DNA of 64,000 nt from Arthrobacter sp. StoSoilB5 (GTDB lineage Bacteria > Actinomycetota > Actinomycetes > Actinomycetales > Micrococcaceae), in NCBI RefSeq assembly GCF_019977235.1, contig NZ_AP024646.1:3472001-3536000 (forward strand), given 5' to 3'. The notes beneath the pieces are model-generated. The model saw nothing but the letters and a program-made list of their open reading frames with translations, was not told where the DNA came from and made no database searches. Below are positions 18,357-27,166 of this stretch, piece after piece (the first letter of the stretch is position 1; every line of letters begins with the position of its first letter). Position numbers and translations under genes: made by a program.

Positions 18357-19151
18357 ATGACAACTTTCACGCCTCTCCCCCACGCTTCCGGTAATGGCCG
18401 TCCCGGCGAAGCCGACCGAGGCAGACCTCATCCAGCGGTCGAAGCCTTCGCGCTGACAAAAAGTTACGGACGCGCCGATACGCGTGTCCTGGCCCTGAGG
18501 GACGTTTCGGTGGGCTTCGACGCCGGAAAATTCACCGCCATCATGGGACCTTCCGGATCGGGCAAGTCCACGCTCATGCATTGCCTCGCTGGCCTGGATA
18601 CGGTGGACTCCGGACGGATCATCCTGGGCGGCACCGAGATCACCGGGCTCAAGGACCGGCAGCTCACTGCGCTTCGACGAGAGCGGATCGGCTTCGTCTT
18701 CCAAGCCTTCAACCTGGTGCCCACCCTGACAGCGGAGCAGAACATCACGCTGCCACTCGCTTTGGCGGGAACATCCGCCGACGCCGGATGGCTGGATACC
18801 GTTGTCAGCACCCTCGGGCTGAAGGACCGGCTGAAGCACCGGCCACACGAGTTGTCCGGCGGCCAGCAACAACGCGTCGCCGTAGCCCGCGCGCTGTTGA
18901 CGCGCCCCGACGTCGTATTTGGCGACGAGCCGACCGGCAACCTGGACTCCAAAGCCGGCGGCGAAGTGTTGGCGCTGCTACGCCGGAGCAGCCAGGAGAT
19001 GGGCCAGACAATCATCATGGTGACGCACGACCCCGTGGCCGCAAGCTATGCCGACCGCGTGGTGCTGATGAGTGACGGTGGGCTGGTAGGCGAGATCCAC
19101 GATCCCACGGCCGAATCCGTGTTGACCGCTCTCGGCAAGCTGGGGGCATAG
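18357..19151 (+). CDS. ABC transporter ATP-binding protein (MacB/LolD type)
   Basis: 264 residues with Walker A GPSGSGKST at 64-72, Q-loop FVFQAFNLVPTLT, signature LSGGQQQRVAVARAL and Walker B VVFGDEPTGNLD. The N-terminal 30 residues are an extra low-complexity tail. A TAGCGT box lies 6 bases before the ATG with no Shine-Dalgarno, so its own leaderless transcript is possible. Pairs with the FtsX-like permease that starts 3 bases after its stop. Confidence 0.95.
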   Translation: MTTFTPLPHASGNGRPGEADRGRPHPAVEAFALTKSYGRADTRVLALRDVSVGFDAGKFTAIMGPSGSGKSTLMHCLAGLDTVDSGRIILGGTEITGLKDRQLTALRRERIGFVFQAFNLVPTLTAEQNITLPLALAGTSADAGWLDTVVSTLGLKDRLKHRPHELSGGQQQRVAVARALLTRPDVVFGDEPTGNLDSKAGGEVLALLRRSSQEMGQTIIMVTHDPVAASYADRVVLMSDGGLVGEIHDPTAESVLTALGKLGA

Positions 19152-19154
19152 GGC

Positions 19155-21620
19155 ATGCTGCGTGTTGCCCTATCTCAATTGACGACGCATTTCCGACGAT
19201 TTGTTGCAATCGGGCTCGCCGTGATGCTCTCCGTCATGTTCCTCTCCGCCACCCTCATGGTGGGCGCGAGCACCAATGCATCGCTGGGTGCCAGTATCGG
19301 TGAGGGTTACCGCAACGCGGATCTTGTTGCCACACCCAGAAACGGCGAAGCGTTCACTCAAGCCGCGGTGGACGCCGCCGCGTCCTCCCCCGCTGTGGAG
19401 GACAGTTACGCCGAGCGTTCCACCTATGTGACGTTCGAGGCTGGCGGCGGTGAGCAGTACGGGCGCCTGCGAAATGCAGCACCTCCATCCTTGGAAGGCG
19501 CCGTCCTCTCCTCCGGTTCCATGCCGTCGCAACCCTTCGAAGCCGTCATCGACGTCAAGTCCGCAGAGCATCTTGGCCTCACGGTTGGCAGCACCTTGGA
19601 CCTGCACGGTGGCGGCCCGGTCAAGAACGCCAAGGTGAGAGTTTCTGGCCTGATACAGACCACGAATGATCCCTTCTCCTCCTCGGCGGCCCAGCTTGTC
19701 GCTTCAGAGTCAGTCTTGAATGCAGTCCAGGACGCTGGCGTCGGATACACAGGCATGCAGTTCACCCTCAAGCCCGGCGAAGAGACAGGCGCGGCCAAGG
19801 ATTACATCTCACACCGGATGGAATCAGCGGAAGCCGACGCACCTGTGCTGGAAACGGCCCAGGAGAAGGTCACGTCCACGGTCGCCATGCTCAGTGCAGG
19901 TCAAGACCAACTGACCATTGTCCTGCTCGCCTTCGCTGGCGTCGCTATTCTCGTCTCCACTTTGGTGGTGGCCAACACCTTTTCCGTGCTCGTGGCACAG
20001 CGGACCCGCGAATTGGCGCTGCTGCGTTGCTTGGGAGCTGGCCGTTCGCAAATCCGCGGCTCCGTCATAATGGAGGCCCTCCTGGTTGGCTTCGCCTCAT
20101 CGATTCTGGGTGTCCTGGCTGCTACGGGCCTGATGACCGGGCTGATCGCATGGGCCAAGTCCCAGCCCGGCCAGGCGTTCGCAACCTTGGCGGTACCGCC
20201 GTCGGCAATTTTCGCCGGGCTCGTTGCCGGCACGCTGCTGACCGTCGTCGCAGCCCTCGTCCCCGCCAAGGCGGCTACGGCGGTCGCACCGCTGGCTGCG
20301 CTGAGGCCCGCCGACGACGCCTCAGTGGGCAACCGGCGAGGCAAAGTCCGGCTGGTCTCGGGCCTGATTGCCCTGGTGGGCGGCGTATCACTGTTGATTT
20401 TCGGTAGCACCACCGTCTCGCTGCTGGTTGCTTTGCTCGGTGGCGCGGTTTCCTTCGTCGGGATTCTGCTCTGCTCCACCCTGTTCATTCCCACAGTCGT
20501 TGCCCTCGCCGGCCGTCTGGCCGCACCCGCAGGCGTGCCCGGCAAGCTCGCCGCCGTCAACGCGACGCGCAACCCGGCACGTACCTCGGCGACCGCTGCT
20601 GCCTTGCTGATCGGCGTAACGCTGGTTTCGCTCATGATGACCGGAGCCGCCACTTCCCGGCAAGCGTTCAATGCGACGTTGGCCGAGAACTACCCTGTGG
20701 ATCTCGCTGCGATGACCGCGGTAGACGGTCCAGCCAATCCAGCAGAAGCCATCTCGCGTATCAAGACACTCGACGGGGTCAGCAATGCGGTCCTGCTACC
20801 GGCAGTTGGCACGCTCGCCGGGTCCACTCCCGACGGCGGGACCACCGTCTACTCGCTCTCGTCCGCCGATGCTGCTTCCATCCTGCGCGACAACAACCTG
20901 AAGCCGAGCCCGGGTACGGTCTACCTGCCCGAAGACTCCGCCGGTGGTCGCGCAACCATCAGGACGGCGACTGGTACTGCACTCCTCGACGCGAAGGTCC
21001 TGCGGACCCGCCACGTTCCGGCCTTCGTGGAAAGCTCAAGCATCACAGCAGGAGCGCTGCAGGACGCACCCGCCATGGTGTGGGTCAAACTGGACGATTC
21101 CGTTTCCGGTGACCGCGTCCAAGCAATCCAGAAGGAGATGGCAGCCGCTTTGGGCGTGCATGAACGCACCGTCAGCGGCGCAGCGATCGAGCGCGTGACG
21201 TTCAACAGCATCATCGACGTGCTCCTGCTGGTGGTCACAGGCTTGCTGGGAGTTGCCGTGGTGATTGCCCTGATCGGTGTGGCGAACACTCTGTCCCTCT
21301 CCGTACTTGAGAGAACGCGGGAAAACTCCTTGCTGAGGGCACTGGGCCTGACGAAGGGCCAGCTCCGCGGCATGCTGGCCATCGAAGCGGTGCTCGTGGC
21401 CGGCGTGGCCGCAGTCCTTGGTGCGGGCATGGGCATCGTCTATGGCTGGCTCGGTGCGCAGGCCACCCTGGGCGGAGTGGCTGATGTTGTTCCTGCAGTT
21501 CCGTGGCTGCAGATCGCGGCTGTTTTCGGTGTTGCCGTGGTGGCGGGCCTGCTTGCCTCTGTGATTCCGGCCCGTCGTGCGGCGCGCCTTTCTCCGGTTG
21601 AGGGTCTGGCCACCGCCTAG
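19155..21620 (+). CDS. FtsX-like ABC transporter permease
   Basis: 821-residue permease with an N-terminal transmembrane helix, an extracellular domain at about 45-240, three helices of a first FtsX domain (FAGVAILVSTLVVANTFSVL onward), a central pair of helices, a second extracellular domain and a second FtsX domain ending IPARRAARLSPVEGLA. This duplicated FtsX layout is common in Gram-positive exporters for antimicrobial peptides or lipoproteins. Linked to the kinase/regulator pair upstream. Substrate unknown. Confidence 0.93.
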   Translation: MLRVALSQLTTHFRRFVAIGLAVMLSVMFLSATLMVGASTNASLGASIGEGYRNADLVATPRNGEAFTQAAVDAAASSPAVEDSYAERSTYVTFEAGGGEQYGRLRNAAPPSLEGAVLSSGSMPSQPFEAVIDVKSAEHLGLTVGSTLDLHGGGPVKNAKVRVSGLIQTTNDPFSSSAAQLVASESVLNAVQDAGVGYTGMQFTLKPGEETGAAKDYISHRMESAEADAPVLETAQEKVTSTVAMLSAGQDQLTIVLLAFAGVAILVSTLVVANTFSVLVAQRTRELALLRCLGAGRSQIRGSVIMEALLVGFASSILGVLAATGLMTGLIAWAKSQPGQAFATLAVPPSAIFAGLVAGTLLTVVAALVPAKAATAVAPLAALRPADDASVGNRRGKVRLVSGLIALVGGVSLLIFGSTTVSLLVALLGGAVSFVGILLCSTLFIPTVVALAGRLAAPAGVPGKLAAVNATRNPARTSATAAALLIGVTLVSLMMTGAATSRQAFNATLAENYPVDLAAMTAVDGPANPAEAISRIKTLDGVSNAVLLPAVGTLAGSTPDGGTTVYSLSSADAASILRDNNLKPSPGTVYLPEDSAGGRATIRTATGTALLDAKVLRTRHVPAFVESSSITAGALQDAPAMVWVKLDDSVSGDRVQAIQKEMAAALGVHERTVSGAAIERVTFNSIIDVLLLVVTGLLGVAVVIALIGVANTLSLSVLERTRENSLLRALGLTKGQLRGMLAIEAVLVAGVAAVLGAGMGIVYGWLGAQATLGGVADVVPAVPWLQIAAVFGVAVVAGLLASVIPARRAARLSPVEGLATA

Positions 21621-21731
21621 ACGTTCTCTCACATCATCACGCCATACGAGAAATGCTCTCTCACTTCCCTCTCCCGAGTGGGAGGAAGTGAGAGAGCATT
21701 TCTGCTTAATGGCTGTTATGTGAGAGAACGT
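21621..21731. repeat. Nested palindromic element between convergent genes
   Basis: Outer arms ACGTTCTCTCACAT (21621-21634) and its exact complement (21718-21731) enclose a 20-base perfect inverted repeat (21649-21668 / 21684-21703; arm AGAAATGCTCTCTCACTTCC), itself capped by CTCCC-GAGT-GGGAG. It fills the whole gap between the FtsX permease and metG and touches the metG stop. It can act as a bidirectional terminator, and it shares GCTCTCTCAC with the repeat at 13763. Confidence 0.85.
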
Positions 21732-23290
21732 TATGCTTCGGCAGGTTCCTCGTAGCGCGGGAAGATCGGCGCCGGGGCCGGAAGTTCAGTTCCCGGGACG
21801 ATCGGAGTGGCGATGGCCGAGAACTGCCTGGCCTCACCTTCCGGCTGCCCGAGCACCTCAAGGAGCTTGGCGGACGAGGAAGGCATGACCGGCTGGGCGA
21901 GGATCGACACAATGCGGACAACTTCCAGGGTGACGTAAAGCACCGTATTCATACGCTCGACGTCGGTCTTCCGCAGTACCCACGGCGCCTGGTCAGCGAA
22001 GTAGGCATTGGTGTCGCCCAGCACTGTCCAGATAGCTTCCAGGGCACGGCTGAACTCCTGCTTGTCAAAAGCCCCCCTGGCCGTAGCCAGCAGTTCTCCG
22101 GCCTTGGCGAGCAGCGCGTTGTCCTCCGCCGTGAAGTCTCCGGGGACGGGCACCTTACCGTCACAGTTCTTCGCGACCATGGACAGCGAACGCTGCGCCA
22201 GGTTGCCGAAGTTGTTAGCCAGGTCCGAATTCATGCGACCCACAATGGCCTCATGGTTGTAGCTGCCATCGGCGCCAAACGGGACTTCCCGGAGGAAGAA
22301 GAACCGGCACTGGTCCAGTCCGTACTGCGCTACGAAGTCCTGTGGGGCGACAACATTGCCCAGGGACTTGGACATCTTCACGCCATTGTTGGTCAGGAAG
22401 CCGTGGATCATGACGCGCTTGGGCAACTCGAGGCCGGCGCTCATGAGGAAGGCGGGCCAGTAGATCGCGTGGAAGCGCGAAATGTCCTTGCCGATGATGT
22501 GGACATCGGCCGGCCAGAATTTTTTGAAGGACTCGGACTCGACATCCGGGTATCCGGCACCGGTGAGGTAATTCGTCAAGGCATCCACCCAGACGTACAT
22601 GACGTGCTTCTCATCGCCCGGGACAGGGACGCCCCAGTCGAACGTGGTGCGGCTGATGGACAGATCCTCCAGGCCGCGCTTCACGAAGCTGATGACCTCG
22701 TTAAACCGGGACTGAGGCGCACCAAACTCAGGCCGGGCCTCATAGAGCGCCAGGAGCTTCTCCTGATATGCGGACAAGCGGAAGAAGTAGCTTTCCTCTG
22801 CCGTCCAGGTCACCAGGGTGTCCGTCTCCTTGGAATAGCGGAGGCCATCTTCCTTGACGACGGTGTCGTCTTCGACGTAGTACGCTTCGTCGCGGACCGA
22901 GTACCAGCCCTCGTACTTGGACAGGTAGATGTCACCATTGGCTTCCATCTTCTTCCAGATGGCCTGCGACGCCGCGTAGTGGTCCGGGTCCGTGGTGCGG
23001 ATGAAGCGGTCATGGGAGATTCCCAGGTCCTGGCTCATCTGCTTGAATGCCGCCGAGTTGCGGTCGGCGAGCTGCTTGGCGGTAATGCCTTCCTTCTCGG
23101 CCGACTGCTGCATCTTGAGCCCGTGCTCGTCCGTTCCGGTCATGAAGAACACCTCATGGCCGTCGAGGCGCTTGAAACGCGCCATGGCATCAGTGGCGAT
23201 GACCTCATAGGCGTGCCCGATGTGGGGCACGCCGTTGGGGTAGCTGATGGCGGTGGTGATGTAGAACGGGGATTTCTCTGCAGACGTCAC
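21731..23290 (-). CDS. metG: Methionine--tRNA ligase
   Basis: Class I synthetase of 519 residues. Has [22 protein letters not shown] with the HIGH motif, [14 protein letters not shown], a WVDALTNYL block and KMSKS in [12 protein letters not shown]. It lacks the extra C-terminal tRNA-binding domain, as in the short actinobacterial type. It follows the ABC ATPase gene on the same strand after about 100 bases that contain a hairpin. Confidence 0.97.
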   Translation of the reverse strand: MTSAEKSPFYITTAISYPNGVPHIGHAYEVIATDAMARFKRLDGHEVFFMTGTDEHGLKMQQSAEKEGITAKQLADRNSAAFKQMSQDLGISHDRFIRTTDPDHYAASQAIWKKMEANGDIYLSKYEGWYSVRDEAYYVEDDTVVKEDGLRYSKETDTLVTWTAEESYFFRLSAYQEKLLALYEARPEFGAPQSRFNEVISFVKRGLEDLSISRTTFDWGVPVPGDEKHVMYVWVDALTNYLTGAGYPDVESESFKKFWPADVHIIGKDISRFHAIYWPAFLMSAGLELPKRVMIHGFLTNNGVKMSKSLGNVVAPQDFVAQYGLDQCRFFFLREVPFGADGSYNHEAIVGRMNSDLANNFGNLAQRSLSMVAKNCDGKVPVPGDFTAEDNALLAKAGELLATARGAFDKQEFSRALEAIWTVLGDTNAYFADQAPWVLRKTDVERMNTVLYVTLEVVRIVSILAQPVMPSSSAKLLEVLGQPEGEARQFSAIATPIVPGTELPAPAPIFPRYEEPAEA

Positions 23291-23327
23291 TCTAAGAAGT
23301 TACCTTTTTTTCGGATGGAATGACTGA

Positions 23328-23350
23328 ACCGGCCGCAAATGACGGCCGGT
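23328..23350 (-). terminator. Hairpin between the ABC ATPase gene and metG
   Basis: Perfect arms ACCGGCCG (23328-23335) / CGGCCGGT (23343-23350) with a 7-base loop, about 45 bases beyond the ATPase stop. No U-run follows on the minus strand, so it may be only an attenuating or mRNA-stabilising stem. Confidence 0.4.
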
Positions 23351-23393
23351 CCGGTCTGTGCCGGACATTCCGGCGAAGGAGCAGTCTTGTGGA

Positions 23394-24149
23394 CTAGTTC
23401 AGTTCGGTGAGCGTATCGCTGAGCCGCACCAGTTCATGGTCGTGCGAAGCTACGAGTACAGCAATGCCATCGCTCGTGGTGTCCTTCAGGATGCCGATGA
23501 TGCGGTTGGCCGCAGCACGGTCGAGGCTGGCAGTGGGTTCGTCCACCACCAGCACGCGGGTCCCCAGGATCAGGGCCCGTGCGATTGCTACGCGCTGGCG
23601 CTCACCGCCGGAAAGCTGTGCGGGACGGTGCCGCATGCGGCGTCCGAGACCCACCAGGTCAAGGAGGTCCTTGGCCATCTCCGTGCGCTGCTCCACTTCT
23701 CCATCCGGAACGGCGGGGAGCAGCACGTTCTCGAGGGCGCTCATGCCGTCGATCAAGGCGCCGCCCTGATCCACGTAGCCAATCAAGGCACGGCGCCGGT
23801 CAGCGATCTCGTCGTCGCCCATGGACGCCAGGGATTGGCCTTCCCAGAACACGGTGCCCGACGTCGGGAGGGTAAGTCCTGCGCTGACGGTCAGGATGCT
23901 GGTCTTGCCTGAGCCGCTTCGGCCAGCGATGCAGTGCATCTCGCCTGCGTGCAGTGTGAGGTTGAAGTCATCCACGACGTCGACTTCCTCCGCGCCGCCC
24001 TTGTCTCCGCCGTAGTGGATAGTGACACGGCTGAGTTCCAGCGGGGTGGCGTGGTCGGATGACTTCACGATGGTGTTGGCGCGCGTCTGCAGCGACTCGT
24101 CCGTGGATTCCGGGGTCGCCGTCAGCTCGGGGTTGAGGTTGTCAGTCAT
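23394..24149 (-). CDS. ABC transporter ATP-binding protein
   Basis: 251 residues. Walker A AGRSGSGKTS, signature LSGGERQRVAIARAL and Walker B VLVVDEPTASLD are intact. The start at 24149 is chosen because its ATG overlaps the permease TGA in the four-base ATGA, showing translational coupling; an upstream in-frame start at 24182 would lie inside the permease. Belongs to the MacB-like export ATPases. Confidence 0.94.
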   Translation of the reverse strand: MTDNLNPELTATPESTDESLQTRANTIVKSSDHATPLELSRVTIHYGGDKGGAEEVDVVDDFNLTLHAGEMHCIAGRSGSGKTSILTVSAGLTLPTSGTVFWEGQSLASMGDDEIADRRRALIGYVDQGGALIDGMSALENVLLPAVPDGEVEQRTEMAKDLLDLVGLGRRMRHRPAQLSGGERQRVAIARALILGTRVLVVDEPTASLDRAAANRIIGILKDTTSDGIAVLVASHDHELVRLSDTLTELN

Positions 24150-26956
24150 TTGACTACTTTCGTTGCAATCGGAATCCAGCAAATTACGGCCAGCAGCCCG
24201 GCCAATCCGGCCCAGAGTGCTGCGTACGGAGCAAGGAGGAGCCCCAGTCCAAGGGCACCAAGGACGCCCAAGGGAAGCGCCACAGTGCCGACAAGTGCAT
24301 TTTCAAAGAAGCGGACCTGGCCAAGCATGTCCGGGTTCCAGCCCATGGCACGCAAAGTGCCCAGATACTCGCGCTTCGCGTGGAGTTCGAACCGCCCTGT
24401 GACAAGAGTGAGCAGTAGGCCCACAACCACGCCGAAGACCGCCAGGGTGACGCTTGGCAACGCAATGCTCGCAGCTGCCAGACCGCTCAAGGCACTGGCT
24501 CCGGCCGCCCGGGGAATGTCGATCAGCAGTGCGATCAAGGCCCCCACAGCGGCGCCGAACACACCCACCGCGACGGCCAGGGAGACGGAGTTGAACCGGT
24601 TGGTGGTGAGCTGCCTGTTGGCGAACGTCAAAGGCGAGTCAACAGTTACAAGGCGTTCATCGTGCTGCGGTTCCTGGTCCACCACCACACGGTGACGTAG
24701 TTGCTGGGCAGCCAGCAAAGCTGCGCCCACGTAGATGATGAGCATGGTCACCGAGACGATCACGGTAGCGAGGTTCCAACTCAGCAGGCTCAAAATGACT
24801 CCTGCCGCGGCCAAAGCAGCAGCGCCGACGGCAAACTCTTCGAGCACCCAGGACCTGATGCGTTTCTGTGTCCAGCCCATGGCCCTCAGGATGCCGGCTT
24901 CGCTCCTGCGCTGGCGGATGTAGCTGACAGTCGAAGCACCCGTCAGGAGAGTAGCGCCAAGAAGTGTCAGGAAGAGCAACGTGATGTTGGTGCCCGTCAG
25001 GGAACCCGATACGGCGTCGGCGGCGTCCTGCCGCACCCAGGACTGCTGGACGGTGCCCAGCGGAGATTCCTTGCCGGCGTCGTCCTTGCTGTAGCCCGGG
25101 ACGAAGATATTGGCGTCTTCACGGGCGGAACCTGCAACGACGGTCGCTTCAAGTCCGAGTTCACGGATCTGGGCGGCCAGTTTTTCAACGTCCGGCTGGG
25201 CCTGCTTCCACGTTCCAGTGGCATTGGCGCGGACGCGGATGGCATCGATGACGTCGGCGTTGGTGTCGTAGCCGCGGGCTGCGGCCAGGCCGTAGTAATC
25301 GGTGATGGCACCGGCCGATTGGCTGACCAGGCCAGTTGCGCTGAGTGAAGGCTTCAGCACAGTGCCATTGACGTCCTTGCCCTCTGCGTCCTTGCTCAGG
25401 GTCAAGGGAGCGGGGTCATAGCCACCGAGTGGGAGCTTGTTGACGTCGCCGGCTGCAGCCTGAACGTCCGCCGGATCAAAGGTTCCGTAGACCATGGGCA
25501 TGGGAGCAGCGGGCTTTTTTCCGGTTTCCAGGTCTTCCCGGTAGGAGCGCTCATCCACAGGCTTGCGCTGGGTCTGGTCCACAGCTGCACCGAAGGACGA
25601 CTTTTCGGGAAGGCGGTTGACCGTCACCCAGTCCCCCGGCGTTGCCGTCTTGTCCGAAGCACCGTTGGAGGCCTCGCCGCCCTCCTTGTACTTGGGCGCG
25701 GCAGCAAAAGCGGTACTCCAGGTGGCCGGGTTGTAAAGCCCTTGGCCGAAGGAGGCAGTACTGCCAAGGAGCTGGCTGTGATCAGTGGAACCCGGCCATT
25801 CAAGGGCAAAGGGGGCCTTGGAAACAAAAGGCAGGTAGTCCTTGTCCAGGGAGCGCGTTACTGTGCCCACCTCATTGACCACTTTGCCGCTGTTGTCGAT
25901 TTCCTCGATCTTGACGGAGTACTTCAAATCAAGGGACGTCCCCGAGCGAACAATCAGCGGAATGGCCTGTGAATCATTGGTCAGCAATCCGTCACGCTTT
26001 GCCTGCTGGTACTGCGTCATCAAAGGAGCCCAGTACTTCAGCTTCACGCCGAGGAAATCTGGGCCTTCTTCAAGCTGGTCCATGCTGAGGCCGCTGGTGA
26101 AAAGGCTTTCGAAATGCCGGCCAATAGCGCCCGCATTGCGGGCGTCCGCTGGCGGAGCCTTCTGCAAGGGTGCAAGGAAGTCACCTGCAGAGCCCAGGAG
26201 GGCACGCTCGGAGGCAGGATCGACGGCGACGACGGACTCTGTCACCTCGGGCGCCAGCGGCAGCGCAACGGAGAGATTGAAGAGGTTGTGCTCCGAGCCA
26301 AGGGCGGGAGCGGGGAACTTAATCCCGGTCTCGCCGTCCGGGCCTGCGATCCGGACATTCGTTCCCCCGGCAGCCTGTTCCTGGATCAAGCGGCCCTTGC
26401 CGAGGGTGCCTTCGGCGCTGGTCTTGAACAGCGTTTGCTGGTTGACCCCGTCTGAGCTTGTGGCGGAGGCCGTCAGCCGGTACTTCTTGGGCTTGTCGGA
26501 CAAGACCGATTCAGCGGCAGGCCACTTGCTGGAGTCCATGGCGGAGGGGTCCCCGGCAGTTACTCCACCGGCCAGGCCAGCGTTGTAGCCCAGATAGTCC
26601 ATGGCATTGAGGCGGGGAGCCTCGAGGTTCTGCGATACCCGCGAAACCAGGCTGATGGGCGCAGCTACGGCTGTCTGTCCCATCGTCCGGATTTTCTCCA
26701 ACTGCTCAAAGCTGATCCCGCCTTGGCCATTGGCGATCTCCGGCTGGATGAGGGCACCGCCGTCTCCGTCCTGTGAGGGGTCCGGCTTTGCCTGGACCAG
26801 GATGTCGTAGAGTCCCCGCGAGTTCTCATCCACAGTCCTGTTCAGAGCGGCCTGTGACTGGCTCTGGACTAGGACGGACAAGCACATAGCGACGATCAAA
26901 ATGGCCGCGGTCAGCAGCAGCACACGGCTTCTGATGAACCTTTGGACGGCGTTCAT
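24146..26956 (-). CDS. Large FtsX-like ABC transporter permease
   Basis: 936-residue permease. An N-terminal helix (LLLTAAILIVAMCLSVLV) is followed by a very long extracellular region of roughly 600 residues, then two clusters of FtsX-type helices (ITLLFLTLLGATLLTGASTV and later). AGGGAG six bases upstream supports the ATG at 26956 rather than one at 26992. It is coupled to the ATPase gene. The size of the outer domain suggests substrate capture outside the membrane; substrate unknown. Confidence 0.92.
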   Translation of the reverse strand: MNAVQRFIRSRVLLLTAAILIVAMCLSVLVQSQSQAALNRTVDENSRGLYDILVQAKPDPSQDGDGGALIQPEIANGQGGISFEQLEKIRTMGQTAVAAPISLVSRVSQNLEAPRLNAMDYLGYNAGLAGGVTAGDPSAMDSSKWPAAESVLSDKPKKYRLTASATSSDGVNQQTLFKTSAEGTLGKGRLIQEQAAGGTNVRIAGPDGETGIKFPAPALGSEHNLFNLSVALPLAPEVTESVVAVDPASERALLGSAGDFLAPLQKAPPADARNAGAIGRHFESLFTSGLSMDQLEEGPDFLGVKLKYWAPLMTQYQQAKRDGLLTNDSQAIPLIVRSGTSLDLKYSVKIEEIDNSGKVVNEVGTVTRSLDKDYLPFVSKAPFALEWPGSTDHSQLLGSTASFGQGLYNPATWSTAFAAAPKYKEGGEASNGASDKTATPGDWVTVNRLPEKSSFGAAVDQTQRKPVDERSYREDLETGKKPAAPMPMVYGTFDPADVQAAAGDVNKLPLGGYDPAPLTLSKDAEGKDVNGTVLKPSLSATGLVSQSAGAITDYYGLAAARGYDTNADVIDAIRVRANATGTWKQAQPDVEKLAAQIRELGLEATVVAGSAREDANIFVPGYSKDDAGKESPLGTVQQSWVRQDAADAVSGSLTGTNITLLFLTLLGATLLTGASTVSYIRQRRSEAGILRAMGWTQKRIRSWVLEEFAVGAAALAAAGVILSLLSWNLATVIVSVTMLIIYVGAALLAAQQLRHRVVVDQEPQHDERLVTVDSPLTFANRQLTTNRFNSVSLAVAVGVFGAAVGALIALLIDIPRAAGASALSGLAAASIALPSVTLAVFGVVVGLLLTLVTGRFELHAKREYLGTLRAMGWNPDMLGQVRFFENALVGTVALPLGVLGALGLGLLLAPYAALWAGLAGLLAVICWIPIATKVVK

Positions 26957-27040
26957 TGGGCTCCCTGAGACCTTGATTGCGGGCGCGCACACATGGTCCG
27001 TGAATCCTCGAAAAACACAAAGGAATCCCGGGCTTTATGT

Positions 27041-27110
27041 GCAAAAAGTAGTGGCCGGCCTGCTGCCGGGTCCGAATCCCGGACCCAGCCATTGTAAGCA
27101 GACCGGCCAC
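27041..27110 (-). terminator. Compound terminator of serA
   Basis: Outer stem GTGGCCGG / CCGGCCAC (27051-27058, 27103-27110) plus TGCT/AGCA, with an inner hairpin GGGTCCG-AATCC-CGGACCC (27068-27086). On the minus strand CTACTTTTTGC follows. It lies about 55 bases beyond the serA stop. The inner arm superficially resembles a tRNA T-arm, but no tRNA is present. Nothing else is seen in 26957-27166. Confidence 0.8.
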
Positions 27111-27166
27111 CCTTGCGTGTCAGTGGTGTGTCACCAGCACGCGAACTTGGCTGATGGTTGTCAGTC

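Noticed and set aside
23291..23393. T-box or SAM riboswitch before metG
   Set aside because: Only a simple GC-rich hairpin is seen. No T-box bulge sequence, specifier loop or multi-stem SAM-binding fold could be recognised.
27068..27086. Sequence resembling a tRNA T-arm near serA
   Set aside because: There is no acceptor stem, D-arm or anticodon arm around it. It is the inner hairpin of a compound terminator.
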